Shown one piece after another: positions 36,821 to 45,416 of a DNA stretch of 64,000 bases. Both the position numbers and the translations under genes were made by a program. The DNA comes from an uncultured Campylobacter sp. (GTDB lineage: Bacteria > Campylobacterota > Campylobacteria > Campylobacterales > Campylobacteraceae): the NCBI RefSeq assembly GCF_938002845.1, contig NZ_CALKZP010000050.1, forward strand, positions 62,001 to 126,000, read 5' to 3'. Each line of letters starts with the position of its first letter. The stretch's first letter is position 1. The notes under the pieces are model-generated. The model was not told where the DNA came from. It saw nothing but the letters and a program-made list of their open reading frames with translations, and did not search any database.

Positions 36821-39619
36821 ATGCTCTATTATGAAGTTGCGGTTTTGGGCGCCAGCCTAAAGCCGCTTACTTATAGTTTAAATTTTAAAATCCCAGCTTA
36901 TCAAATCGTATCCGTTCCCATAAAATCAAGTATCAAATCCGCCGTAATTCTGCGCGAGGTTGCAAAGCCGAGCTTCAAAACTAAGAAAATTTTAAAGATT
37001 TCGCAGCTTAAATTTACGCAGTTTCAAATTATACTAGCAAATTTTATAGCGCATTATTATGTTTGCGAAAAGGGCGTTGCATTCGGGATCTTTGAGCCTT
37101 CAAGTGAGACGACGCAGAATTTGCGGAATTCGCAGGAGGATCCTACGACCGAGCGGAATTGCGCTTGCGAGCAAATTCCCGTTAGTGAGTTGGTCTCCGC
37201 TTGCAAACAAGCTTCTACCCGCGAACAAAATTTTATTTTCGAGCAGGATTCCATCACCACACAAAATTCTACGCTCGATGGGAATTTTAATGCCACACAC
37301 AATTCCGCCTCAATTCAAAATTCTGAATTGAGGAGGAATTCTACTACCGCAGAAAATTCTGTTACCGTCATAAATTCCGTCATCGCGCCAAATTCCATGC
37401 AAAAGCAAAATTTAAAGCAGGCGCAAAATATTATCTCACAAAATTTGGCATCAAATTCTACCGCCGCACAGAATTCTATCCAAGAGAGGGACTTTGTCGA
37501 TGAGCAAAATTCCGTTTCAATTCAAAATTCTACATTGGCTCAAAATCCCGCTACGACAATAAATTTTGTTGCCGCCCTCGAGCCGACACACAAACAAAAT
37601 TTCGCTATCGCGCAAAATTCGATCCAAGAGCGGGATTTTACTGAGAGAGAGAATTCTATTTCGATTCAAAATTCTACTTCAGCGCAAAATTCTGCCCTAA
37701 TTCAAAATTTCGACACTACCGCGCAAAGCCCCATTTCGCAGCCGCTACCCCCGCTTCAAATAGGTAAAATTCCAAACCTCACCCCCGCGCAGGAGCAAGC
37801 GCGTAAATTTGCCGAAGCCAATGAGACGTCGCTGATTTTCGGCGATACGGGCAGCGGCAAGAGCGAAATTTATATCGCGCTGATCGCGCAGGCGCTCGCT
37901 GCGGGCAAACAGGCTCTGTTTTTGATGCCCGAGATTTCGCTAACACCGCAGATGACGAAGCGGCTACAGAGCTATTTCGGCGAGCGACTCGGCGTCTGGC
38001 ACTCCAAAATTTCGCCCAAGAAAAAGCGTGAAATTTTAGAAAAATTTAACGCAGGCGAAATTCGGCTCATCGCGGGCGCCCGCTCAGCGCTGTTTTTGCC
38101 CTTTAGCGATCTGGGCCTCATCGTCGTGGATGAGGAGCACGACGACAGCTACAAATCCGCTGCCGCGCCGCGCCTAAATGCCCGCGACGCCGCAATTTTC
38201 GTCGGCAAGAAGCTTGGCATCCGCGTGGTTTTGGGCTCTGCGACGCCCGCGCTTAGCACCTACGCGAAGCAGCCGCACTTCCGCCTGCGCGGCACCTACT
38301 TTAGCAGCGCCAAGCGCTTTATTTTCGACGAGAGCGAAACGGGGTTGAGTCCCAAAATTTTAACCGAGATCGGGCGCAGCTTAGATGCAGGCAAGCAGGC
38401 GGTCGTGTTTTTGCCGACGCGCGCGAACTACAAATATATGGTTTGCGAAAACTGCGGGCAGATCGTGCGCTGCCCGTTTTGCGCCGTCGGGATGAGCTAT
38501 CACGCGGACGCTGCAGCGCTGAAGTGCCATTACTGCGGCTTTAGCACGTTTTACAGGGCGTCTTGCGAAAACTGCGGCGGCGAGGTGATGCAGGCGCGCA
38601 AGATCGGCACGGGCGAGCTTGCGGCACAGCTTGCGGCGCGTTTCCCGAGCGCTCGCATCGCAAAATTTGATCGCGACGAGATCACCACGCAGCGCAAGCT
38701 AGAGGCGCTACTCAATAACTTCAACGCCCATAAAATCGACATTTTGGTAGGCACGCAGATGCTTAGTAAGGGGCACGATTACCACGGCGTGGATCTTGCG
38801 GTGATAATGGGGATTGACGAGCATCTGAGCTATCCCGATTTTAGGGCGCGCGAAAAGACGTTAGCGCTTGCGATGCAGGTGGCTGGCCGCGCGGGTCGCT
38901 CGGGGCAGGGCAGGGTCGTCATACAGACGCGCCAGAGCAGCTTTTTTAGGGATTATATCGAAAACTACGATGATTTTTTGCGCGACGAGGCGGAGTTTCG
39001 AGAGGGGCTCTATCCGCCGTATATGCGGCTTTTGCGCGTGCTGATCTCGCATAAAAATGAAAAGACGGCGAGCGAGATAATGAACGCCGCGCTTGAGCTT
39101 TTGCGCCGCAAACAGGCGGGAGATAGCGCGTTTGCATCGCGTGACGGGCTAGACGCTAGGAGAGCAAATTTAAGCGCTTTAAATTTACAAAATTCTGCGC
39201 AGCAGGACGGTAAACAGATGCCAAATTTTAAATTTCAAGGCTCGGATTTGCGCGAGAGTTATGTAAATTTAAGCTCCCAAAAAAACGCTTCAAATTTAAA
39301 AAATGCCGCGCAAATTTCAGCTTGCGACGAGGAAGCGGACAACGTGAATTTAAAGCCTGAAAGAAACGAGATCGCGCAAAATTTTATAAATTTAGCGGCC
39401 GAAAATACTGCCGAAAATTCCACTCAGTATTTGAAAGAGAAGGCGAGCGAGAGCTTTGAGATCATCGGCTACGGCAAGGCGGGCATCGCCTATATCGCGT
39501 CGAAATTTCGCTTTGAAATTCTGCTGCGCGCTAGCTCGCACGTGCCGCTAATCAACGCCGCGCGCGCGCTTGAGCATCTGCCCGTCGAAATCGATATGGA
39601 TCCCGTAAACTTCGGCTAG
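36821..39619 (+). CDS. priA: Primosomal replication restart helicase PriA with two large repeat insertions
   Basis: 932 residues against roughly 615 expected. Residues 1-95 are the 3'-DNA-end-binding domain. Residues ~96-307 are a hexapeptide-repeat insertion. The helicase core follows: FGDTGSGKSE (Walker A), VDEEHDDSYK (DEEH box), LGSATPALS, the zinc ribbons CENCGQIVRCPFC and CHYCGF...CENCGG, and QVAGRAGRSGQGRVVIQT. Residues ~767-872 are a second low-complexity insertion, after which the C-terminal domain resumes (FEIIGYGKAGIAYIASKFRF). Removing both gives the normal size and all motifs are intact, so the protein is presumably active with long disordered loops. It starts 5 bases after the pseudopilin stop. 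Confidence 0.92.
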   Translation: MLYYEVAVLGASLKPLTYSLNFKIPAYQIVSVPIKSSIKSAVILREVAKPSFKTKKILKISQLKFTQFQIILANFIAHYYVCEKGVAFGIFEPSSETTQNLRNSQEDPTTERNCACEQIPVSELVSACKQASTREQNFIFEQDSITTQNSTLDGNFNATHNSASIQNSELRRNSTTAENSVTVINSVIAPNSMQKQNLKQAQNIISQNLASNSTAAQNSIQERDFVDEQNSVSIQNSTLAQNPATTINFVAALEPTHKQNFAIAQNSIQERDFTERENSISIQNSTSAQNSALIQNFDTTAQSPISQPLPPLQIGKIPNLTPAQEQARKFAEANETSLIFGDTGSGKSEIYIALIAQALAAGKQALFLMPEISLTPQMTKRLQSYFGERLGVWHSKISPKKKREILEKFNAGEIRLIAGARSALFLPFSDLGLIVVDEEHDDSYKSAAAPRLNARDAAIFVGKKLGIRVVLGSATPALSTYAKQPHFRLRGTYFSSAKRFIFDESETGLSPKILTEIGRSLDAGKQAVVFLPTRANYKYMVCENCGQIVRCPFCAVGMSYHADAAALKCHYCGFSTFYRASCENCGGEVMQARKIGTGELAAQLAARFPSARIAKFDRDEITTQRKLEALLNNFNAHKIDILVGTQMLSKGHDYHGVDLAVIMGIDEHLSYPDFRAREKTLALAMQVAGRAGRSGQGRVVIQTRQSSFFRDYIENYDDFLRDEAEFREGLYPPYMRLLRVLISHKNEKTASEIMNAALELLRRKQAGDSAFASRDGLDARRANLSALNLQNSAQQDGKQMPNFKFQGSDLRESYVNLSSQKNASNLKNAAQISACDEEADNVNLKPERNEIAQNFINLAAENTAENSTQYLKEKASESFEIIGYGKAGIAYIASKFRFEILLRASSHVPLINAARALEHLPVEIDMDPVNFG
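37213..37730 (+). repeat. 18-base tandem repeat array inside priA (~28 units)
   Basis: AATT centres fall at 37230, 37248, 37266, 37284, 37302, 37320, 37338, 37356, 37374, 37392, 37410, 37428, then after a 9-base phase slip at 37473, 37509, 37527, 37545, 37563, 37599, 37617, 37653, 37671, 37689 and 37707: all 18 or 36 apart. Each unit encodes a hexapeptide x-x-Q-N-[S/F]-x. A block around 37473-37545 recurs at 37617-37689 (144 bases, eight units), indicating internal duplication. Confidence 0.92.
39119..39435 (+). repeat. Second low-complexity insertion of priA
   Basis: About 105 codons rich in Asn, Ala, Gln and Ser, with repeated AAATTTA and CAAAATT words (ANLSALNLQNSAQQ, NFINLAAENTAENS). It separates ALELLRRKQ from the C-terminal PriA domain. 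Spacing is irregular. Confidence 0.75.
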
Positions 39620-39738
39620 ACGGAGCTTTTAAAATTCGAGCGAAATTTTATTCATTGCGGACGCTTTTTTGCAGCGTTTGTTTGCGGAACGGGCTAAAAA
39701 AGAGTGGCAAAATTTCGGGCAAAATTTAAGGAGACGAT

Positions 39739-40662
39739 TTGAGCGATAATTTAGATGAGCTAAGAGAGGCCTTGCGCAGAAGGCGCGCGAAGGCGTCTTG
39801 CGGATCGCAGACAGATAGTGACAAGCCTGATGCTTGCGATCTAAATTTAAAACCAAATTTAAAGCTAGGCCGCTTGGAGCTTGCGGATGATAGCGCAGAA
39901 ACATATACCGACAAGGACGCGAGCCTTTCGAGTAAGGATAATACCATAATCATAGATTATGACAGAGCCCCATTAATCATCACGGATCATCTATATCGCG
40001 ATTACGTTAAATATCAATTCCCTGCGATGTGCTGCGTATTTTTAATATTTTTGTTTTTTGCCATCATCGTGGTGGGGCCGCCAGAGCTAGGCGTATTGCG
40101 AATGTTTATCCTAGTGCCCTTGCCGCTCATAGAGGCGGCTAGGCGCGAGGGCGAAGCATATTTCGTGATGACGAACTCTACCGTCGCGTATTATAAAAAG
40201 GGCGAAATTGTGAAATTTTTTGAGCTACAAAAGATCGGTGCGATGGCGGTTAGCTTCGATTGCAGATGGAGTTGGAGGCAGCAAATACCGTTAGCCCTTA
40301 AGATCGTTATCGCCGTTTGGGTTTTACTCGCGCTTAAGCTTGGCGGAGACGACGAAAGCGTGAGTGTTAATATTAGAAATATAGTTTGTATTTTTACTAT
40401 GGTACTTACCTTGCTTTACGGCTCTAAGATATTTATGCATCTACATAATGGCAGCCTCGGATTTTTCGGCATTCACGATCAGCTTGTGCTATATAAAGAA
40501 AACGCCAGCGTCGATATAATGAATATTTTGATGGCAAACAAAGATGAATATGTGCAGCTACGAGAGTATTTCTTAGCCGTGCTAAATGTCGATATAGACG
40601 AGCTGCGGCGCACGATGTCGGTTTTCGATGAAAAGATAGAATTTAAGAAATTTAAATTCTAA
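39739..40662 (+). CDS. Orphan membrane protein
   Basis: 307 residues from a TTG start behind AAGGAGA. Residues 1-95 are hydrophilic; two hydrophobic pairs follow, near residues 95-135 (MCCVFLIFLFFAIIVVGPPE) and 185-225 (LALKIVIAVWVLLALKL). The segment between them (EAYFVMTNSTVAYYKKGEIV, FFELQKIGAMAVSFD) resembles bacterial PH-like domains of membrane proteins, but I do not recognise a family with confidence. It is probably an inner-membrane protein. It opens a run of unrecognised membrane proteins. Confidence 0.6.
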   Translation: MSDNLDELREALRRRRAKASCGSQTDSDKPDACDLNLKPNLKLGRLELADDSAETYTDKDASLSSKDNTIIIDYDRAPLIITDHLYRDYVKYQFPAMCCVFLIFLFFAIIVVGPPELGVLRMFILVPLPLIEAARREGEAYFVMTNSTVAYYKKGEIVKFFELQKIGAMAVSFDCRWSWRQQIPLALKIVIAVWVLLALKLGGDDESVSVNIRNIVCIFTMVLTLLYGSKIFMHLHNGSLGFFGIHDQLVLYKENASVDIMNILMANKDEYVQLREYFLAVLNVDIDELRRTMSVFDEKIEFKKFKF

Positions 40663-40866
40663 ATCGGTGCGCTTGAGGGTTTGTCCGCAGGAACAAATAT
40701 AGACTCCGTGAGTATTGGCTAGGCGTGCAGTTAAGCGAATTTTATTCACCTAAATTTTGCTCGCGTAATTTACATGATACGACGATAAATTTTACGTCTT
40801 GTCGTTCTTATATCCGATTAAAATCAAAATATAATATCAAATTGCAGCGTTTTAATCTTAACGGGA

Positions 40867-40872
40867 TATAAT
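40867..40872 (+). promoter_or_regulatory. -10 box (TATAAT) before the small membrane protein gene
   Basis: GGGATATAATAAG lies about 35 bases before the proposed TTG start at 40907, with AAAGAGG as a ribosome site between them. Confidence 0.5.
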
Positions 40873-40906
40873 AAGTCATCGCTCTTTTTGAAAGAGGCAA
40901 AACTAT

Positions 40907-41488
40907 TTGCACCGATATAGAGCATATAAAGGCAACGATTTGAAAAAACTACTTAGAAATTTTATGATTTTTGCGGGTTTTATCTTTATGTTATACACCT
41001 CCTATTTTCTATATTTTTATTCCAAAAGAGCCGAATATGCGGCTATTTTATTGCAGAAGGCGCTTAGGTATGAAGAGGAATTTTTTACTGAGAAAACACA
41101 AAATTTAGACCCGTCTGAGCAAACCAAGCTAAGGCATGAGTTTGAAAAAGAGAAATTAAAACTAGAAAAATATTGCAGCGATGCCATAATAAACGGCGAA
41201 AATGGTTATTGCAAGGTTTATTACAACCTCGATTTCGACTATATCCATTTTTACGACGGGCGAAATCAAGATATCGCGCTGGGCTACGACTTTGATAACG
41301 AAAGCATCGAGTTTTATAAAAAGCTATCAGATCACTATGATTACAAAGGCAAAAAATGCAGATCGCGCAGAGTGTATAGCGAGCACCATGCGACATTTGC
41401 TATTGATAATTTTGAGTATGCGACGTTTTGGTTGGGAGATCATGGCGAATTTACCCTAAAAGATCCATATATTCATGAATGTGAATAA
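40907..41488 (+). CDS. Orphan single-pass membrane protein
   Basis: 193 residues if started at the TTG at 40907 (ribosome site AAAGAGG); a second TTG at 40940 behind AAAGG would give the more typical N-terminus MKKLLRNFMIF. One N-terminal hydrophobic segment (FMIFAGFIFMLYTSYFLYFY) is followed by an acidic, Tyr-rich extracytoplasmic domain with Cys near residues 87, 99 and 146 and a final CE. No family recognised. Confidence 0.55.
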   Translation: MHRYRAYKGNDLKKLLRNFMIFAGFIFMLYTSYFLYFYSKRAEYAAILLQKALRYEEEFFTEKTQNLDPSEQTKLRHEFEKEKLKLEKYCSDAIINGENGYCKVYYNLDFDYIHFYDGRNQDIALGYDFDNESIEFYKKLSDHYDYKGKKCRSRRVYSEHHATFAIDNFEYATFWLGDHGEFTLKDPYIHECE

Positions 41489-41547
41489 AATCTATTATGC
41501 TTAAAGCGAAAGGATAAATCCGCTAAAATGCCTATAAATGGAGCAAT

Positions 41548-42162
41548 ATGAGAGTATTAAAATTTATTTTTATAATAGCGGCGTCTATTTTGTTTTGTTA
41601 TGTGGCGGAGGAGCTTATAAATTATTTGATAATTAAGCCGCGCATTCCTATGGAATTTACCGATATAAATTTAACTAAAGCCGGCAATAAAGCGGAATTA
41701 TATATAAATAACAAAGATGATAAAATTTGTAGATATTTTACTTTGGATTTTGTCTCATACGATTACGATAGAGATATGAAGCTCTTGGATGATGAGTTCG
41801 CAAATACGTATATAGGAGGGGAATACGACGTGAACGAAACGCTGCTGCGCGGTACCAAAATACCGCTAAGTCTAAAGATATACAAAATAGATAATGAGCC
41901 GAATAAATTTGGACGCGGAAAGGAGTATTTTTATTATAAGTTAAAACCCGTGTTTGCAGAGGCGAGGAATTTACGCCCCGCGTATATGCAAACGAGTATT
42001 TATAGGGGCGAGAAACACTATGACGCATATAGTGCGACGATCGCCTGCACGCCCTTACAAAAAGGTATGTATAAGGTAGAACTAGAGAATTTACAAGATT
42101 TGCCTATTTTTTCGAATGTAAAAATTTATTTTACTACGAAAGATAGCGGTCTTAAATATTAA
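41548..42162 (+). CDS. Orphan single-pass membrane protein
   Basis: 204 residues with GGAG before the ATG. One N-terminal hydrophobic segment (VLKFIFIIAASILFCYVAEE) anchors a mostly beta-like extracytoplasmic domain (NLTKAGNKAELYINNKDDKI, KGMYKVELENLQDLPIFSNV). The domain resembles small Ig-like or DUF-type folds with one Cys pair (CRYF, IACTP), but I do not recognise a family. It is less GC-rich than the core genes. Confidence 0.6.
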   Translation: MRVLKFIFIIAASILFCYVAEELINYLIIKPRIPMEFTDINLTKAGNKAELYINNKDDKICRYFTLDFVSYDYDRDMKLLDDEFANTYIGGEYDVNETLLRGTKIPLSLKIYKIDNEPNKFGRGKEYFYYKLKPVFAEARNLRPAYMQTSIYRGEKHYDAYSATIACTPLQKGMYKVELENLQDLPIFSNVKIYFTTKDSGLKY

Positions 42163-42452
42163 GAAGGCCGCAAGAAAAGGTATTTGATAATTGCGATGTA
42201 GAAGCTAGCTCGTACAAACCTTTGTTTCTAGGCTTTTTATTTCGCGTTTGTAATAAAAATATTAAGCAGCATTTAATCCGCCGCACAATACAATACATCA
42301 ATGTATCGTTCGAAATTTAATGAAAGTGCAGTTGGATTTTGTACGCTCATTCGCACTTTGTGGGTATCGAGGGTAGCCGTTAAGTCTAAGTACCGAACTT
42401 GCGATAGCGTGCGCTTTTTGGGCTGCCATCTATGTTTATTTAAAGGAACATA

Positions 42453-43022
42453 ATGAAAAATCCGCTTCGTTACGTGGATTATTGTAATGATTTAATAAAA
42501 TTCGGCTTTGCTAAAAAGCATAATTTTTTAGCTATGATTGCCGTATTTTCTATGGTTCTTATGCCTATATGTTTTTTGGCCGCTTATGCAGTTGTACCCA
42601 GTGAGAAGTCCTTACAGAATCCATATATTTTCTCCGGAACAGTAGAGAAATTTTTTAGATTTCATAGTTATAAAAGCGGTAATGGTTGCAAGATATCTGT
42701 AGCGGGAAATGGCAAAATCTTTTCTTGGGAATTTATCGATTTTCATATTGATACAAACAAATACGACTATGAAGAAAAATACTTTTGTGATTTTATATTT
42801 AGTAGATACATTAATAATAAATGCGTAATCTTAAAAATGATAAATCTTCATATCGTAGAATTTGGAGATTGTGATAATAAAGTAATCATCGAAGTTGATC
42901 TTAGGCAAAATTTCTTTGAACAAAAACTCTTTTTATTCAGCGGAATTATCTTGGCGCTAGTTTTATTTTTTACATTTTTTCAACTAAATAAAGCATATAA
43001 AAATTCATTAAAAGGGGCATAA
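42453..43022 (+). CDS. Orphan membrane protein with N- and C-terminal membrane segments
   Basis: 189 residues with ribosome site AAAGGA. Hydrophobic segments lie near residues 24-48 (FLAMIAVFSMVLMPICFLAA) and 155-175 (FLFSGIILALVLFFTFF), with an extracytoplasmic domain carrying four Cys between them. Lys/Asn/Asp-rich and AT-rich. No family recognised. It may belong with the preceding orphan membrane genes as a small accessory region. Confidence 0.55.
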   Translation: MKNPLRYVDYCNDLIKFGFAKKHNFLAMIAVFSMVLMPICFLAAYAVVPSEKSLQNPYIFSGTVEKFFRFHSYKSGNGCKISVAGNGKIFSWEFIDFHIDTNKYDYEEKYFCDFIFSRYINNKCVILKMINLHIVEFGDCDNKVIIEVDLRQNFFEQKLFLFSGIILALVLFFTFFQLNKAYKNSLKGA

Positions 43023-43024
43023 AT

Positions 43025-43102
43025 ATGTCGTATAACGTTTCCGCAATATCTGATGCGATAAGAATTCTACTTAAAAATACGCGCAGGAATTCATTCTGCT
43101 AA
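43025..43102 (+). CDS. Possible 25-residue ORF downstream of the membrane protein
   Basis: An ATG lies 2 bases after the previous stop, 7 bases after AAGGGG, and is open for 25 codons (MSYNVSAISDAIRILLKN...). It has AATTC words at its end like the expansion regions. It may be a translated leader, the head of a truncated gene, or chance. Confidence 0.25.
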   Translation: MSYNVSAISDAIRILLKNTRRNSFC

Positions 43103-43236
43103 CGTCAAATAAACTTTTTCAATATATCGCAAAATTTTTCTCACTCATGCCTCGACACTTCAAATTTATTGCTCGAATATAAACTTTACTTCGTGATCCA
43201 TATAGAGCTTACCGCGCAGCTTGCTATCCGCAGCGC

Positions 43237-43866
43237 TTACTCCTCGCTTTCATCCGTTCGTACGATCAGGCTTTTTGGAAGGCGGAATTTCTCGATGATC
43301 TCACATTCTTTGGCGCGCATCTGTCCGTCGTCGCTCTCGTGGTCGTAACCTAGCACGTGCAGCAGACCGTGCGTAAAAAGTAGCGCCGTCTCGTCATCCC
43401 TGCCGTGCCCTAGCTGCGCGGCTTTCAGCTCTACGAGGTCTAAATTTATCACGACCGAGCCGAGTAGCGCGGGGGCGAAATTTTCGCCGCCAAAATTCTC
43501 ATTTTTAAAATTTTCATCGCCAGGACTTTCGCCCTCGGAATTTTCAGGATTTATGGTATTGGAATTTTCGCTCACAGAATTCGCGGCGTCTGTATTTTCA
43601 CTAGCAGAATTTGCAGCGTTTAGAATTTTGCCGCCGCTGTTTTCATGCGCGGAGCTCTCTTCGCTCAAATCCTCGCCGAAGCCCGCAAACGCCGCAGGAT
43701 CGAGCGGGAAACTCAGCACGTCGGTCGTCTTATCGATGCCGCGCGTTTGCGCGTTTAGCTGCCGCATCTCCTCGCCGCGCACGAAAATTAGCTCGACGCT
43801 CCCGCCGCCCAGCTCCGCCGCGATAGCGTCCAAAATTTCGGGATAGGGCTGCTCGCAAAGTATCAT
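43237..43866 (-). CDS. ybeY: Endoribonuclease YbeY with internal low-complexity insertion
   Basis: 209 residues against about 135 usual. The N-terminal part (VELIFVRGEEMRQLNAQTRG, DKTTDVLSFPLD) and C-terminal part (LLGSVVINLDLVE, then HGLLHVLGYDHE with the three zinc-binding His) are canonical. YbeY acts in 16S rRNA 3'-end maturation and ribosome quality control. Between residues ~62 and ~130, where the family has a short loop before LLGDI, sits an Asn/Ser/Glu repeat (AANSASENTDAANSVSEN; DENFKNENFGGENF) with about 15-base spacing. All active-site residues are kept. Divergent from queC. Confidence 0.9.
   Translation of the reverse strand: MILCEQPYPEILDAIAAELGGGSVELIFVRGEEMRQLNAQTRGIDKTTDVLSFPLDPAAFAGFGEDLSEESSAHENSGGKILNAANSASENTDAANSVSENSNTINPENSEGESPGDENFKNENFGGENFAPALLGSVVINLDLVELKAAQLGHGRDDETALLFTHGLLHVLGYDHESDDGQMRAKECEIIEKFRLPKSLIVRTDESEE
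43476..43680 (-). repeat. AATT-anchored insertion inside ybeY
   Basis: Roughly 70 codons in which N-S, N-T or N-F pairs recur about every five residues (15 bases), each from an AATTC/AATTT word. It lies in a surface loop between two conserved YbeY blocks. Confidence 0.8.
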
Positions 43867-43893
43867 TTTTACCCCTCTTTTATAAAATTTTCG

Positions 43894-43899
43894 TATAAT
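43894..43899 (+). promoter_or_regulatory. -10 box (TATAAT) of queC
   Basis: TCGTATAATT lies 22 bases before the ATG at 43921; AAAGGA follows at about 43909-43914. No preQ1 riboswitch-like structure could be fitted in this short leader. Confidence 0.55.
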
Positions 43900-43920
43900 T
43901 TTAGCAAAAAAAGGACGAAA

Positions 43921-45096
43921 ATGAGAGCTTTATGCGTGATCAGCGGCGGCATGGATAGCGCGACCTGCGCCTATATCGCAAAGCGCGAAGGTTACGAGAT
44001 CGTGGCGCTGCACTTTGATTATAATCAGCGCACGATGGACAAGGAGCGCGAGTGCTTCAGTAAAATTTGCGACGATTTGGGGGTCGCAAAGAGGTTCGTT
44101 TTAGACGCTCGCTTCATCGCGCAAATCGGCGGAAGCGCCCTTACGGACGGTACTTTGCCGATCAGAAAGGGTGCTGCGGAGCTTTGCGGCGCAACAAATA
44201 CTACCGGCACCGAGATTGACAGCGCGGCAAATTCCAAGAGTGCCGAGCTCGGAGAGCTAAATTTTATCGAGACAAATTCCGCCGCCGAACTATACGAGCA
44301 AAATTCTATCGCGGCAAATTATATTAATGCCGAGATTGGCGGGCAAAATTTTACCGAGGCAAATTTTTTGACGAGCCCCGCGGGCGCTACGCTCGCCGTA
44401 GATTCGGCGCGAGACAGCTGCGTGCAGAGCGGTGAAATTTTAATTCAAGACGCTGAAATTTTACTAGGGGGCGATGAGCCTTCGCCGCAAGGCGGTAAAA
44501 TTTTAGCTCGCGACGACAAAATCCCGTCGCAGGGCAGCAAAATTCTGGTTCAAGAAGGTGAAATTTTATCTCAAAGCGGAGCCGGGCCGCAAGAGGGCGA
44601 TAAAATTTCATCGAAGCGCGCAGAGGGTGAAATTTCATCGCAAAGCCAAAGCGATAAAATTTCACCGCCAAGCGGCGAGAGCGTGTTTTCGGATCTGCCG
44701 AGCACCTACGTGCCGTTTCGCAACGGCGTGTTTTTGAGCATCGCCGCCGCCCTTGCCGAGAAGGAGCGCTGCGACGCGATCTTCATCGGCGTGGTGCAGG
44801 AGGACAGTAGCGGCTACCCCGACTGCAGCGCGGGCTTCATCGGCGCGTTTGAGCGAGCGCTTGAGCTGGGCACGAGCCGCGACTTTCATCCGCGCATCAA
44901 AACCCCGCTCGTGCACCTTAGCAAGGCGCAGATTGTCTCGTTAGCGCTTAAAATCGGCGTACCGCTAGAGCTTACGTGGAGCTGCTACGAGCGCGAGGAC
45001 GCTGCGTGCGGGCTTTGCGACAGCTGCTTGCTGCGGCTTAAAGGCTTTGCGGGCGCCTGCGCGAAGGATAAAATCCCCTATGCGATAGAAGTTTAG
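43921..45096 (+). CDS. queC: 7-cyano-7-deazaguanine synthase with ~165-residue repeat insertion
   Basis: 391 residues against about 224 usual. The N-terminal PP-loop motif SGGMDSATCAY and LHFDYNQRT are intact, as are the C-terminal VPFRNGVFLSIAAALAE, GYPDCSAGF and the zinc site CYEREDAACGLCDSCLLR. The enzyme makes preQ0 from CDG, ATP and ammonia for queuosine. Between GTLPIRKGAAE (residue ~85) and SDLPSTYVPFRN (residue ~259) is an insertion with two parts: first Asn-Ser/Asn-Phe units, then seven-residue units such as GEILSQS, DKIPSQG and SKILVQE. It replaces a loop near the substrate entrance. Activity is likely but unproven. Confidence 0.92.
   Translation: MRALCVISGGMDSATCAYIAKREGYEIVALHFDYNQRTMDKERECFSKICDDLGVAKRFVLDARFIAQIGGSALTDGTLPIRKGAAELCGATNTTGTEIDSAANSKSAELGELNFIETNSAAELYEQNSIAANYINAEIGGQNFTEANFLTSPAGATLAVDSARDSCVQSGEILIQDAEILLGGDEPSPQGGKILARDDKIPSQGSKILVQEGEILSQSGAGPQEGDKISSKRAEGEISSQSQSDKISPPSGESVFSDLPSTYVPFRNGVFLSIAAALAEKERCDAIFIGVVQEDSSGYPDCSAGFIGAFERALELGTSRDFHPRIKTPLVHLSKAQIVSLALKIGVPLELTWSCYEREDAACGLCDSCLLRLKGFAGACAKDKIPYAIEV
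44226..44663 (+). repeat. Two-register repeat array inside queC (15-base and 21-base spacing)
   Basis: In the first part AATT centres lie at 44231, 44261, 44276, 44303, 44318, 44348 and 44363 (15, 27 or 30 apart), read as AAT-T (N-S/N-F). In the second they lie at 44437, 44458, 44500, 44521, 44542, 44563, 44605, 44632 and 44659 (21, 42 or 27 apart), read as ATT (E-I-L, K-I-L). The gap of 74 between the parts is not a multiple of three, so the same DNA word changes codon register. Confidence 0.92.
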
Positions 45097-45416
45097 GTAC
45101 ACCGCGGCGAAATTTACCGAGCCCGCATAGCTCGGCGCGTCATTGCAGCACCTGATATACGCGGGTTTTGAATGCGTAGCGCCATATGATTTGCGGCTAG
45201 ATTTAAACGTGCGGCGGCCTGCACTTTGGCGCGCGCCGAGCTGTGGCTGTAAATTTAAACTGCGCTTCGGAATTTGAAAAATTTTAATGCGAGCGTTGCA
45301 TGCGGTTTGAGGCGAAAATCAATTATAAATTTAACCCTACGATATATTTATTAGCGCATAGGCGGATATAAACATATCGTAGTATAATCCGAGAATTAAA
45401 TTTTAAGGAGGAGAGA
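45097..45416. other. Intergenic region upstream of the tandem paralogues
   Basis: About 320 bases without a gene; the last 35 hold the promoter and ribosome site of the downstream pair. A few AAATTT words are present. Confidence 0.5.
45383..45388 (+). promoter_or_regulatory. -10 box (TATAAT) of the tandem paralogue pair
   Basis: AGTATAATCC lies about 30 bases before the ATG at 45417 and is followed by a near-perfect Shine-Dalgarno AAGGAGGAGA. Confidence 0.65.

Noticed and set aside
37213..37730. The short regular repeats in priA as a CRISPR array
   Set aside because: The period is 18 bases, units are degenerate, there are no unique spacers of 30-40 bases, and the array is an open reading frame within priA with no cas genes nearby.
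44170..44690. The queC insertion as an intein
   Set aside because: There is no Cys/Ser N-terminal splice block, no C-terminal His-Asn and no endonuclease motif; the segment is low-complexity repeats.
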